The notes: generated by a model from the sequence alone, not told the origin. Shown: positions 9,068-17,768, counted from the first letter of the stretch. The stretch: 64,000 nucleotides of DNA from Aequoribacter sp049615385 (GCF_049615385.1 NZ_JBMZFL010000002.1), one strand, 5' to 3'. Translations and numbers: made by a program.

Positions 9068-9091
9068 AAATAGGTGAGCTAGATCACTTTT
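9068..9091. promoter_or_regulatory. CRP/Vfr-type cAMP receptor protein site
   Basis: Core GTGA (9074-9077), six-base spacer GCTAGA, TCAC (9084-9087), flanked by AAAT on the left and TTTT on the right. This closely follows the E. coli CRP consensus, including most of the CTAG centre. It lies in the divergent region between tolC (start 8957) and yqiB-cpdA (start 9158), about 67 bp before the yqiB start. Which promoter it controls is inference; control of cpdA by cAMP-CRP would be a feedback loop. Confidence 0.65.
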
Positions 9092-9157
9092 CAAAGGTGC
9101 GGTGCTTCCGTTTTTGTAATACCATCGTTCACTATCTATGGGCTTATGACGTAATCA

Positions 9158-9652
9158 ATGAAGCAATCGACTCGCCAAAGAGCGGTATCAGCGCGCTACA
9201 AGTTGAGCTTGTCGTCGTTGCACGCCATTTGCGAATCGAACTACGCTCGGTTTTTGCGCCTATTCCCCGCTTACGAACAATGCAACGAGCGCGTTATTGC
9301 CCTAGACCACGCCCGCATTGTGTTGGCGGTCACCGAGCGCTGTCGCTACACCACGACCTTCAAGATCAAGCAGCTGATCGGCGCTGCGCCCGAATGGGCC
9401 AAAAGCTTCGAGCTCGAAGTGCGCGCTTATCACGACGCCAGAATGTTAGAAGTGCGCTCGTTTCAGGGTAGTCGACACATTCAGGGTCGTTACCAATACC
9501 CCAACAAAGCGATGCTGCAAAAAGACGAGAAAGTACAGCAGAACCAATTTGTGGCTGAGTGGTTAGAGCATATTTTGGCCCGAGGTTACAGCGTATCCCA
9601 GCTTGATATTACGTGTTCGCAGCAATCCATGTTGGGTGATCACGATGACTAG
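9158..9652 (+). CDS. yqiB: DUF1249 family protein (YqiB)
   Basis: 164 aa, cytoplasmic, function unknown. The sequence matches the YqiB/DUF1249 family: SNYARFLRLFPAY near residue 28, VTERCRYTTTFKIKQ, MLEVRSFQGSRHIQGRYQYPN (split across about 95-115) and the C-terminal KVQQNQFVAEWLEHIL. It overlaps the cpdA start by 8 bp, so the two are coupled. In E. coli yqiB sits between nudF and cpdA; nudF is absent here, since only about 200 bp of non-coding DNA separates yqiB from tolC. Start ATG 9158 follows GTAATCA with no strong ribosome-binding site. Confidence 0.88.
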   Translation: MKQSTRQRAVSARYKLSLSSLHAICESNYARFLRLFPAYEQCNERVIALDHARIVLAVTERCRYTTTFKIKQLIGAAPEWAKSFELEVRAYHDARMLEVRSFQGSRHIQGRYQYPNKAMLQKDEKVQQNQFVAEWLEHILARGYSVSQLDITCSQQSMLGDHDD

Positions 9653-10487
9653 TTTACTCGACACCATCGTCATCGAGCACGACCCGGCGCAAGCAGTGGA
9701 CGTGCTGCAAATAACCGACACGCATTTGGGGGTAGAGCCCAATACGCCTTTACTGTCGATGGATACTGATGATTCGCTCCTGGCCGTATTAGATTTAGCC
9801 GGTAAAGTGTTACCAGCGCCTGCTCTCATGTTAGCCACGGGTGATTTGTCAGACCAAGGTGCTCTGAACGCCTATTTCCGTTTGCGCGATTACACGCGCT
9901 CGGTCTGTCAACACCAGTTTTGGCTGTTGGGTAATCACGATCATGCCGAAACCTTGCGTAAAGCAACAGACGACAACAAAGATTTAATTCGCAACGATAT
10001 CCGGGTGGGCGCATGGCAAATTGTGATGCTGAACTCCCAAATCCCAGGGCAGGTGGGTGGCCGCTTAGGCCCTAGACAGTTGGCTTTGTTAGAAGAAGCT
10101 CTGCAAGCAGGCGCCGATGCGGGGCTGAACACTCTCGTATGCTTGCATCATCAGCCCGAGCCCGTTGGCAGCGCTTGGATTGATTCTCAGGCTGTCCTTG
10201 ATGCCGATGAGATGTTTGCGGTAATCGAACAATACCCAAATGCGAAAGCGGTGCTGTGGGGGCATGTACATCAAGAAGTCGATTATCTGCGCAAGAGCGT
10301 ACGGATGTTGGCTACGCCCTCTACCTGCATTCAGTTTGCGCGGCATAGCGACGATTTCAAGGTCGATGATTTACCTCCGGGTTTCCGTCATTTACAGCTC
10401 TTGCCCGATGGCTCGATTAACACCCAAGTCTACCGCGTCACCGATCGCAGCTTTACCGTTGATTTGGGCTCTTCAGGTTATTTATAA
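9645..10487 (+). CDS. cpdA: 3',5'-cyclic-AMP phosphodiesterase
   Basis: CpdA hydrolyses cAMP to AMP and so dampens CRP/Vfr signalling. 280 aa from ATG 9645, which overlaps the end of yqiB; the longer frame from 9603 would add only an unrelated tail. Metallophosphatase motifs are complete: DTHLG (about residue 25), ATGDLSDQG, LLGNHDHAE, LHHQP and LWGHVHQEVDY, giving the dimetal ligands. Family length is about 275 aa. A CRP-like site at 9068-9091 lies before the yqiB-cpdA unit. parE follows about 73 bp downstream on the same strand. Confidence 0.92.
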   Translation: MTSLLDTIVIEHDPAQAVDVLQITDTHLGVEPNTPLLSMDTDDSLLAVLDLAGKVLPAPALMLATGDLSDQGALNAYFRLRDYTRSVCQHQFWLLGNHDHAETLRKATDDNKDLIRNDIRVGAWQIVMLNSQIPGQVGGRLGPRQLALLEEALQAGADAGLNTLVCLHHQPEPVGSAWIDSQAVLDADEMFAVIEQYPNAKAVLWGHVHQEVDYLRKSVRMLATPSTCIQFARHSDDFKVDDLPPGFRHLQLLPDGSINTQVYRVTDRSFTVDLGSSGYL

Positions 10488-10560
10488 ATCCCCTTAAACC
10501 CATACCCGCTGACAAAGCTTTGGGCTACACTAGACCCTTGTTTTAGATTATGTGGTAGGT

Positions 10561-12450
10561 ATGAGTCAGTACACAGCACAAGATATTGAGGTCTTAACGG
10601 GGCTTGAGCCGGTGCGTAAGCGCCCTGGTATGTATACCGATACAGCGCGCCCAAATCACCTTGCGCAGGAAGTCATTGATAACAGTGTCGATGAGGCCTT
10701 GGCGGGTTTCGCCAGCGAAATCGATGTGGTGGTGTTCAAAGACGGTTCAGTTTCGGTCAGCGATAATGGGCGCGGCATGCCCGTGGACATCCACCCAGAG
10801 CAAGGCAAGCCTGGTGTAGAGGTTATTCTGTCGACCTTGCACGCCGGCGGTAAATTCTCGAATAAGAACTATCAGTTTAGTGGCGGGTTACACGGCGTAG
10901 GGGTGTCGGTAGTTAATGCGCTTTCTCAGCGTTTAGAAATTACCATCAAGCGCGACGCGCAAGTGTACAGTATGGCGTTTGCGGGTGGGGAAAAATCCCG
11001 CGATCTTGAGGTCATCGATACCTGCGGGCGTCGCAATACTGGTACTACCGTACATTTTTGGCCCGACCCACAGTACTTTGACTCCGTTAATATCTCGATT
11101 CCGCGCCTAAAGCATGTGCTCAGGGCCAAGGCGGTGCTGTGCCCGGGTTTGCGCGTGAACTTTGTAGACGATGCCAAGAAAGAATCCGAGAGCTGGTATT
11201 ACGAAGACGGTTTAAAAGATTATTTGCAGCAAGCGACCGACGGTTACGAAGTGTTGCCGCCCAGTCCTTACACCGGCAGTTTTAGTGCACAGCACTCGGC
11301 GGTGGATTGGGCTGTACAGTGGTTGCCAGAGGGCGGCGAGCTGATCACTGAAAGTTATGTCAACTTAATCCCTACGTCTCAGGGCGGCACCCACGTTAAT
11401 GGTTTAAGAACGGGTTTGCTCGATGCTTTGCGAGACTTTTGCGAGCTCAGAAGCCTGTTGCCTCGGGGTATTAAGCTGGCGCCTGAGGACATTTGGGATC
11501 GATGTGCTTTTGTGCTGTCGGTGAAGCTTGAGGACCCTCAGTTTTCGGGACAAACCAAAGAGCGTTTATCGTCTCGCGAAGCCGCCGCCTTTGTGTCGGG
11601 TGTTGCGAAAGATGCTTTTAGTTTGTGGTTGAATCAAGAAACTGAGTACGCCGAACAATTGGCGGAATTGTGCATTAATAATGCTCAGCGCAGAGTGCGC
11701 TCCGCCAAAAAAGTGGTGCGCAAAAAAGTGACTTCGGGCCCCGCCTTGCCCGGTAAATTGGCCGATTGTTCGGGTGAAGATCCCGCGCGCGGTGAGCTAT
11801 TTTTAGTAGAGGGTGATTCCGCGGGGGGCTCGGCGAAACAGGCGCGTGACCGCGAGTTTCAGGCGATTTTGCCCTTGCGTGGTAAAATTCTGAACACTTG
11901 GGAAGTCGACTCACAAGAGATTTTAGCTTCGCAGGAAGTGCACAATATCTCGGTGGCTCTGGGTGTGGATCCCGCGAGCGATGATTTATCGGGTTTACGC
12001 TACCACAAAGTGTGCATTTTGGCCGATGCTGACTCCGATGGTCTGCACATTGCTACCTTGATTTGTGCCTTGTTCGTGCGCCACTTTAAGCCCTTGATTA
12101 CTGCGGGCCACGTCTATGTTGCCATGCCGCCTCTGTACCGAATCGATGTGGGGAAAGAGGTGTACTACGCGCTCGATGACAGCGAAAAGCAGGGTATCTT
12201 AGACCGTATCGAGGCCGAGAATAAACGCGCAAAAGTGAACGTGCAGCGTTTTAAGGGTTTGGGCGAAATGAATCCGCTACAATTGCGCGAAACAACCATG
12301 GCGCCCGACACTCGACGCTTAGTCCAGCTGCGTTTAGACCACGGTGATGACACCATGCAGGTCTTTGATATGTTACTGGCGAAAAAACGTTCGAGCGATC
12401 GTCGTCAATGGCTTGAAACAAAAGGTAATATCGCGGAAGTGTTGATATAA
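10561..12450 (+). CDS. parE: DNA topoisomerase IV subunit B
   Basis: ParE is the ATPase subunit of topoisomerase IV, which unlinks daughter chromosomes. 629 aa from ATG 10561; the start MSQYTAQDIEVLTGLEPVRKRP aligns with known ParE N termini, while a GTG three codons upstream (10552) is also possible. The GHKL ATPase domain shows EVIDNSVDEALAG, DNGRGMPV and GGLHGVGVSVVNALS. The TOPRIM domain shows EGDSAGGSAKQARDREFQ and DADSDGLHI, and the C terminus has RFKGLGEMNPLQLRETTM. The E. coli neighbour yqiA between cpdA and parE is missing. parC is not in the window. Confidence 0.97.
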   Translation: MSQYTAQDIEVLTGLEPVRKRPGMYTDTARPNHLAQEVIDNSVDEALAGFASEIDVVVFKDGSVSVSDNGRGMPVDIHPEQGKPGVEVILSTLHAGGKFSNKNYQFSGGLHGVGVSVVNALSQRLEITIKRDAQVYSMAFAGGEKSRDLEVIDTCGRRNTGTTVHFWPDPQYFDSVNISIPRLKHVLRAKAVLCPGLRVNFVDDAKKESESWYYEDGLKDYLQQATDGYEVLPPSPYTGSFSAQHSAVDWAVQWLPEGGELITESYVNLIPTSQGGTHVNGLRTGLLDALRDFCELRSLLPRGIKLAPEDIWDRCAFVLSVKLEDPQFSGQTKERLSSREAAAFVSGVAKDAFSLWLNQETEYAEQLAELCINNAQRRVRSAKKVVRKKVTSGPALPGKLADCSGEDPARGELFLVEGDSAGGSAKQARDREFQAILPLRGKILNTWEVDSQEILASQEVHNISVALGVDPASDDLSGLRYHKVCILADADSDGLHIATLICALFVRHFKPLITAGHVYVAMPPLYRIDVGKEVYYALDDSEKQGILDRIEAENKRAKVNVQRFKGLGEMNPLQLRETTMAPDTRRLVQLRLDHGDDTMQVFDMLLAKKRSSDRRQWLETKGNIAEVLI

Positions 12451-12484
12451 ACCATTGGTCCCTTGCGACATTAGGAGTAAAAAG

Positions 12485-13060
12485 ATGTTAAAGCAGAGCG
12501 TAATGGCGGCGGCGCTGATGTTGAGCAGTGCAGGCACATGGGCAGATTGGCAGCTCGATTCAAGCCAATCCACTTTGACGTTTTTGAGTGATAAAAACGC
12601 GGGTGTGGTCGAGCAACACGCCTTTGAAGTCTTTGACGTGGCGGTTTCTGATGCTGGAGAGATACGCGCAGATATCGAGCTTGCAAGCGTCGAAACTCGC
12701 ATCGGTATTCGCAATGAGCGCATGCGCGACATGTTGTTTAAGGTGGCAGAGTTCCCGAAGGCGACCTTGAGCGGCAGCTTGGGCGAGTTAGATCTAGCCG
12801 CAGTGGGTGCGGCGCCCCAAATGGCGAGTATTCCGCTGACCTTAAGTTTGCATGGCTCCGCTCAGACCGCAGTGGCCGATGTATGGGTCAGTCAAGCTGA
12901 GGGTGCGCTGTACGTCAGCACGGTTAATCCTATTTTGGTGCGAGCCGCCGATTTTGGTTTGGCGGAGGGCGTTGAGGCATTGCGCGTGGTGGCCGGGCTC
13001 AAAACCATTGGGCAAACTGTGCCTGTGAGTTTTAATCTACGTTTGACTAACGCGCAATAG
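12485..13060 (+). CDS. YceI-family periplasmic lipocalin-like protein
   Basis: 191 aa with a signal peptide (MLKQSVMAAALMLSSAGTWA) and then the YceI fold, a beta barrel that in characterised members binds isoprenoid or other lipids. DWQLDSSQSTLTFLSDKN at the mature N terminus and RNERMRDMLFKVAEFPKATL near residue 80 are the family landmarks. ATG 12485 has TAGGAG 8-9 bp upstream; the frame opened at 12455 lacks one. It follows parE after a 34-bp gap and its end overlaps the end of the facing cytochrome gene by 14 bp. The physiological ligand is unknown. Confidence 0.88.
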   Translation: MLKQSVMAAALMLSSAGTWADWQLDSSQSTLTFLSDKNAGVVEQHAFEVFDVAVSDAGEIRADIELASVETRIGIRNERMRDMLFKVAEFPKATLSGSLGELDLAAVGAAPQMASIPLTLSLHGSAQTAVADVWVSQAEGALYVSTVNPILVRAADFGLAEGVEALRVVAGLKTIGQTVPVSFNLRLTNAQ

Positions 13061-15308
13061 CGATTCGTTCGAGTTGCTGGCGCCAGACCTGATACTGGCG
13101 ATTATCTGGTGCTAACTCGGTAAGTTGGCGCACTGCCTCGAGTGCGGTGCGCGTGTCCTTGGCCTCTACCGCGAACTGCGCCAGGGCTTGCAAAGCTTCT
13201 TCATTATCAGGCCACTTGCGGCGCACCCCTTTTAATATTGCTAAGGCGTCGTGCAATTTGCCCTGACCGTGCAGCGCGATGGCGTAGGTGTAGCGGTAGC
13301 GTGCCGATTCTGCTTTAGCCGCTATAGCCAATTGTTGTAATCCTTGGCTGTAATCCTGATTACGGATATGGGCGAGCCCCAAGGCAAACGCCAGGTCAGG
13401 GTTGTCTGCGATCTCTGTCAGTCCACGTTCGAGCGTACCGATAGCCTCCTGGTTATTGCCAGAGTTTGCCTCTAAATCGGCTTTGTTTATATAGGCGGCT
13501 AACAGTTGCGAGTTCTTGCTTAAGGCGGTTTGGTAGCGAGTTAAGGCAATTTCAGTATTGCCCAAGCGTGTCTCGTAGTCACCTAAACTAAGATGCTGTT
13601 CTGCTTGATCTAAGTGGCGTTCAGCAATGGCGCGATACTCGGTATCTAGTGTCCGCCGTTGCTGTGCTTGCGCTTTAGAAAGGTTTACATCGGCTATGCC
13701 TGCGAGCGCAAATGCCAGCGTCAGTCGTACGCCGAGGTCTTCATCCCCCAGTAAAGGTAGTAATATTTCGTTCTTCAGATTGTCTGGCAGGTTACCGGCT
13801 TGGCGCACACCACTTTGGCGAATTAAGGGGTCCGAACTTGTGAGTGCTAGCTGCAGGGTAGTCAGCGCACTTTGATTATTCACTACCAAGGCGTTGATTG
13901 CACTGGCTCGCCAAATGGCCGGTTGCGCCTCAGACAAGGCGATTTCCTGCAGAGTTTGCTGGCCTTTGGCTTGCCCAAGGCTCGCGGCATGAAAAGCTAG
14001 AGTGCGCTCTGTCTGTTGGTCGCATCGCAACTGACCCCATTCGCTTAAGTGCATCATTGCCCAGTCGGCAGTTTTATCCTCGTGGCATTTGTTGCAGGCG
14101 TTGGGTGTACCGGTGTTGATGGTTAGGTCAGGCCGAGGGATTTGCATGCTATGGTCACGTCGCGCATCGATCCCCATATAGGTCGTTGTGCTCATATGGC
14201 AGTCGACACATTCTGCTCCGGCCGAGCTTGGTTGATGGTGATGGTGCTTGGGGGTGTCGAAAACCTCGGCTTGGTGACAGCTAGCACAAAGCGCGTTGGT
14301 CTGCGTGTAGATTTTGCCGCTGTGAGGGTTGTGACAGTCAGTGCAGGTTACACCGGCTTGGTACATTTTGCTTTGTATGAAGGACCCATGCACGAACACT
14401 TCATCTTGGATTTGCCCGTCGGGGTAGTAAAGGCCGGGCTCGAGTAAGGCAAGGCGATGGGTTTGGGACAGTGCTTGTCCGTGTTGGTAATCACCGAGGT
14501 GGCTGCGGCGTGAATGACAGCGCGCGCAGGTGTTAATTTGCGCATCGTTATCGTTTGCAGAGACGCGCTGCGCGATAGCCTTATCGTTAAACGCCCATTG
14601 CGCTCTTTGTTTAAGTTGACTTGGCCACGGTGGTGCGGCTTGGCTTAGATCGCCTTGTGCCCATGCCAGATGGGCTTGCCCAGGCCCATGACAGGCCTCG
14701 CAACCGACCGATACTTCGGTAAAGGTCGTGTTGTAGCTGTCATTTGTTACGTCGTAGTTTTTGTTAACGTCGGTCGAGTGGCACTCGGCGCAGGAATTGT
14801 TCCAGTTCTGATACAACCCGCTCCAGTGCAGTGGGTCATCCGGAGCAATGTATTCATCGGTTGTTAAATGATACCAACGTTGCCCATTCTCGCTTTCCGG
14901 GCGTGCGTCCCAGGCGACGGTAAAGCTTTGCAATCGTCCTTTATCGGTCGGAATGAGATATTGCTGCAGGGGGAAGACGCCAAAGGTGTAGGCGACTTCG
15001 AAAGTCGTTTCACCGGCCCCGGTGTCGTTGGTAGTAATCAAAAATCGGCCGTTGTCTTGATGAAAGCGACTTGTTTTGCCAAACCATACAAACTCCTCGC
15101 CTTCGAAGGGTGCTAGCACCGTCGTGCGGGAGGGCTTGGCCATAGCGGCCTGATGGTGGGAGGTGCTCCACTGGGCATATTCCGTCTGATGGCATTGAGC
15201 ACAGTTCTCAGACCCCACGTACGTCTCAGAAGAAAAGACAGACGCATTAAGGCCGAGTAGGCATAGAACGAGCAGCAGTAGTCGCATGGTTTTTAGACTT
15301 ATTGACAC
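13047..15308 (-). CDS. Octahaem c-type cytochrome with TPR/HEAT-like C-terminal domain
   Basis: 753 aa from GTG 15308, or 746 from ATG 15287; both give an N-terminal signal sequence (LLLLVLCLLGLNASVFSS). Eight CxxCH haem sites are visible at about C36, C173, C203, C261, C322, C341, C367 and C405, including CAQCH, CAECH, CEACH, CARCH, CTDCH, CASCH, CVDCH and CNKCH. Residues 410-560 look like HEAT-type helical repeats, and from about 575 onward are tetratricopeptide repeats (for example NTEIALTRYQTALSKN and NQEAIGTLERGL). This is a periplasmic electron-transfer protein of the cytochrome c554/NrfA-like superfamily; substrate not known. A CxxCK site typical of nitrite reductase NrfA was not seen. 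It faces yceI and stands alone. Confidence 0.88.
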   Translation of the reverse strand: MSISLKTMRLLLLVLCLLGLNASVFSSETYVGSENCAQCHQTEYAQWSTSHHQAAMAKPSRTTVLAPFEGEEFVWFGKTSRFHQDNGRFLITTNDTGAGETTFEVAYTFGVFPLQQYLIPTDKGRLQSFTVAWDARPESENGQRWYHLTTDEYIAPDDPLHWSGLYQNWNNSCAECHSTDVNKNYDVTNDSYNTTFTEVSVGCEACHGPGQAHLAWAQGDLSQAAPPWPSQLKQRAQWAFNDKAIAQRVSANDNDAQINTCARCHSRRSHLGDYQHGQALSQTHRLALLEPGLYYPDGQIQDEVFVHGSFIQSKMYQAGVTCTDCHNPHSGKIYTQTNALCASCHQAEVFDTPKHHHHQPSSAGAECVDCHMSTTTYMGIDARRDHSMQIPRPDLTINTGTPNACNKCHEDKTADWAMMHLSEWGQLRCDQQTERTLAFHAASLGQAKGQQTLQEIALSEAQPAIWRASAINALVVNNQSALTTLQLALTSSDPLIRQSGVRQAGNLPDNLKNEILLPLLGDEDLGVRLTLAFALAGIADVNLSKAQAQQRRTLDTEYRAIAERHLDQAEQHLSLGDYETRLGNTEIALTRYQTALSKNSQLLAAYINKADLEANSGNNQEAIGTLERGLTEIADNPDLAFALGLAHIRNQDYSQGLQQLAIAAKAESARYRYTYAIALHGQGKLHDALAILKGVRRKWPDNEEALQALAQFAVEAKDTRTALEAVRQLTELAPDNRQYQVWRQQLERIAIAR

Positions 15309-15350
15309 AGCCGCAACCCTACCTCAAATAGGCAGGCGATGGAATCACCT

Positions 15351-16427
15351 TTACGCGGCTATAGCTTTGGGTGCGTCGCTCTTTGGCGGATTAAGCTGCG
15401 CGATACGTACCCCACGCCAAAGATCGGCCGCAAGGTTCATGGGCGACTCTGTTGCTCCGTCGCGAATCCAGCGTGCCAAAGCCGCAGCGACATTCGGAAA
15501 GTTAATCGATGACTGCTGCCGCAGGCCTTGCAAAAAGTCGCCTAAGGCGTGGGAATCCAGCGTGTCGCATACCTTGGCCAGTTGGAGTTGATCTAAGGCC
15601 AAGGCGTTGCTGCTTTGCTCCATTTGGCCTCGCATTGGGAATGTCAGTACGGGTTTGCCCCACTGCAAACACTCACTGATAAGCTCGAAGCCAGAGTTAC
15701 AAATCACGCCCTTACAGTTGGCTAGGTCGTACTTAAAACCCTGGTAGTCAGTCGGGCAGGTCGTGACGTTGGCTAGGGTCTCGCTTTGTACGTCGGGTGA
15801 GTACTGACGAAATTCTACATCAGCATGTGCGTGCAGCCATTGAGTCACCGTCGTTTGGTTTTCAAAGGGTAAATACACCAGCACGTGTTCACCTGTTGCC
15901 GGCATCGCATCGGGTAAGTCAATAATTGGCGGGCAAATGCTTTGACTAAACGGATACCAATGCAGGCCTACGGATCGGGTTGTCGGTGCGAATAAGCGCA
16001 TGATAGTTTTTGATAGCCAATCGGCTTTCGCCACGGGCGATGAGCCGTCGAAGGCATACTGATGCCCTATGCCAATGCATTCACGGCCTCGTAGTGTGGC
16101 CGCCCACGCGGTCACTGGCTCGTAATCGCTGATAATCAAATCGTAACTTTTCAGATCGAGTTGCACCACATCACGAACAAAGGCGGGTGCGTTATTGGCG
16201 CGCAATGTATCGAGGTAGTGCAATTTTCCCTCACGCGAGGCAAACGTTAACCCGCGGCGCCATGCGTAGTCGCCAAAGCACTCCATGTCGAATAGTCGAC
16301 TTTTGGACCTGCCGCTGAATAACCAAGTGACATCGAGTTCTGGGTATCGAGCGAGCTCTTTTGCCATCGCCCGTGCTCGGCTTATGTGCCCTTGTCCTGT
16401 GCCTTGAACGCCATACAAAATTCGCAT
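15351..16427 (-). CDS. MJ1255/VC2487-type glycosyltransferase
   Basis: 358 aa from ATG 16427. MRILYGVQGTGQGHISRARAMAKEL at the start is the glycine-rich N-terminal loop of the MJ1255/VC2487 family, related to MurG-like GT-B enzymes. CKGVICNSGFELISECLQWGKPVLTFPMRGQMEQ (about residues 240-275) forms the donor-binding face, where a conserved acidic residue contacts the sugar nucleotide. The start codon overlaps the stop of the upstream PAP2 phosphatase (TAATG), so the two genes are translationally coupled. This pairing suggests synthesis or remodelling of a polyprenyl- or lipid-linked glycoconjugate; acceptor unknown. Confidence 0.85.
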   Translation of the reverse strand: MRILYGVQGTGQGHISRARAMAKELARYPELDVTWLFSGRSKSRLFDMECFGDYAWRRGLTFASREGKLHYLDTLRANNAPAFVRDVVQLDLKSYDLIISDYEPVTAWAATLRGRECIGIGHQYAFDGSSPVAKADWLSKTIMRLFAPTTRSVGLHWYPFSQSICPPIIDLPDAMPATGEHVLVYLPFENQTTVTQWLHAHADVEFRQYSPDVQSETLANVTTCPTDYQGFKYDLANCKGVICNSGFELISECLQWGKPVLTFPMRGQMEQSSNALALDQLQLAKVCDTLDSHALGDFLQGLRQQSSINFPNVAAALARWIRDGATESPMNLAADLWRGVRIAQLNPPKSDAPKAIAA

Positions 16428-16954
16428 TAGATAAGCCCCCAATAGGCTGCGTTAGTAAAAGCGACTGCGGTGCCAAGCAATGCCCCGGCGATGATGTCGC
16501 CAGGAAAATGCACGCCTAATACCACTCGCGACAAAGCTACACACGTAGCCCACGCTAACAGTACGGGCATAAACCCGCCTACAGCCAGACTGAGCAGAAT
16601 GGCGAGGGCAAAAGCCGCTGAGCTGTGTCCACTTGGAAACGAGAAGCGGTCGGACGCCGTGACGATGCTATTAAACCCGTCCAATTTTTCAGGTGGTCGC
16701 AGGCGTTTTAATGAGTTTTTTAGTGGCCAGTACAGTGCGCGTTCGAGTAGCATCGTTGTAGCTAAGGCTAACACCACCAGCTCTGGCATGGGGTGTAACA
16801 TCAGTAGCACGATAGCAACCAGAATATGCAGAACACCATCGCCGGTCTTGGAAAATATCCGCGCCATGGGGACGCAAAAAGTACAATGTGTCAGCCCTGT
16901 GATTTTTGCAAACAAGGCGTGGTCGACATTTTGTAGGCTAGATAAAATATTCAT
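16427..16954 (-). CDS. PAP2-family membrane phosphatase
   Basis: About 175 aa from ATG 16954 (an ATG at 16984 is also in frame). All three phosphatase motifs are present: KNSLKRLRPP (K-x6-RP), FPSGHSSAAF, and SRVVLGVHFPGD (SR-x5-H-x3-D). Several hydrophobic helices (VLHILVAIVLLMLHPM, LVVLALATTMLL, ALAILLSLAVGGFMPVLLAW) place it in the inner membrane with the active site facing the periplasm. Such enzymes remove phosphate from undecaprenyl pyrophosphate, phosphatidic acid or lipid A. It is co-transcribed with, and overlaps by one base, the MJ1255-type glycosyltransferase. Confidence 0.88.
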   Translation of the reverse strand: MNILSSLQNVDHALFAKITGLTHCTFCVPMARIFSKTGDGVLHILVAIVLLMLHPMPELVVLALATTMLLERALYWPLKNSLKRLRPPEKLDGFNSIVTASDRFSFPSGHSSAAFALAILLSLAVGGFMPVLLAWATCVALSRVVLGVHFPGDIIAGALLGTAVAFTNAAYWGLI

Positions 16955-17010
16955 ACTGCCAAGAATGCGAGGCGCTGATGGCATTTATGTGACCGTTTTT
17001 TGGAGCTTTT

Positions 17011-17768
17011 ATGAAATCTTTCGCCATTTTAAAGACCGACTCGGTGCGTCCCGAATGGGCTGAGCGGTTCGGTGAGTACCCGGATATGTTCCAGACGGTG
17101 TTAAAGCGGGCTAACCCCAATTTGCAGTTTGCGGTGTATGACGTGCAGTTAGGTGAGTACCCCGATAGCAAAGACCAACATGGCGCTTACCTTGTCACGG
17201 GCTCGAAAGCGGGTGTGTACGAGGATCATGAGTGGCTGCCGCCTTTAGAAAATTTTGTGCGTGACCTGGTCCAGGCTGATATCCCACTGATCGGAATTTG
17301 CTTTGGTCATCAATTAGTCGCGCAGGCACTGGGTGGACGTGTAGGCAAATCCGATAGGGGATGGGGTGTGGGTGTGCATCGTCACCAATGGCGGTTTAAA
17401 CCAGACTGGCTGGCTATGCCCGCCGACGATTTTAAGGTGTTGGTGAGTCACCAAGATCAGGTGCAGCAAGCGCCGGTTGGACTAGAGGTACTGGCGAGCA
17501 GCGACTAGAGGTACTGGCGAGCAGCGACTTTTGCCCTGTCGCGGCTTTATACAAGCGCGGCTCTGTACTGACGTTTCAAGGGCATCCAGAGTTTGTTCCA
17601 GAGTACTCCAAGGCCTTGATGGTCTCTCGTGAAGACCGAATAGGCGATGAAGCCTTGCCCAAGGCTTTGGCCAGTTTAAGCCAAGGCCATGATGGCGACG
17701 CCTTAGCCAGCGTCATTGTTGCGTTTTTACAAGACGCTAAATCACCACTCGCCGGTATTGGGCATTGA
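17011..17768 (+). pseudogene. Class I glutamine amidotransferase (GMP synthase-like), frameshifted by a 23-bp duplication
   Basis: The open frame from ATG 17011 encodes a class I glutaminase with the nucleophile Cys in GICFGHQL (C97) but stops at 17508. The rest of the domain, including the catalytic His and Glu (TFQGHPEF), lies downstream in another frame and ends at TGA 17766-17768. The break is explained by an exact 23-bp tandem duplication at 17481-17526; removing one copy restores a 735-bp gene (244 aa), reading LEVLASSD directly into FCPVAALYKRGS. As written, the product lacks two of the three catalytic residues. Stand-alone proteins of this group resemble GMP synthase glutaminase domains or gamma-glutamyl hydrolases acting on small glutamyl compounds; the substrate is unknown. 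It could be a recent inactivation, a phase-variable gene, or an assembly error. Confidence 0.85.
17480..17529. repeat. Exact 23-bp tandem direct repeat
   Basis: Unit ACTAGAGGTACTGGCGAGCA plus GCG; copy 1 at 17481-17503, copy 2 at 17504-17526. The match continues for one base on the left (G) and three on the right (ACT). 23 is not a multiple of three, so the repeat shifts the frame of the glutamine amidotransferase gene and creates the TAG at 17506-17508. Confidence 0.95.
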
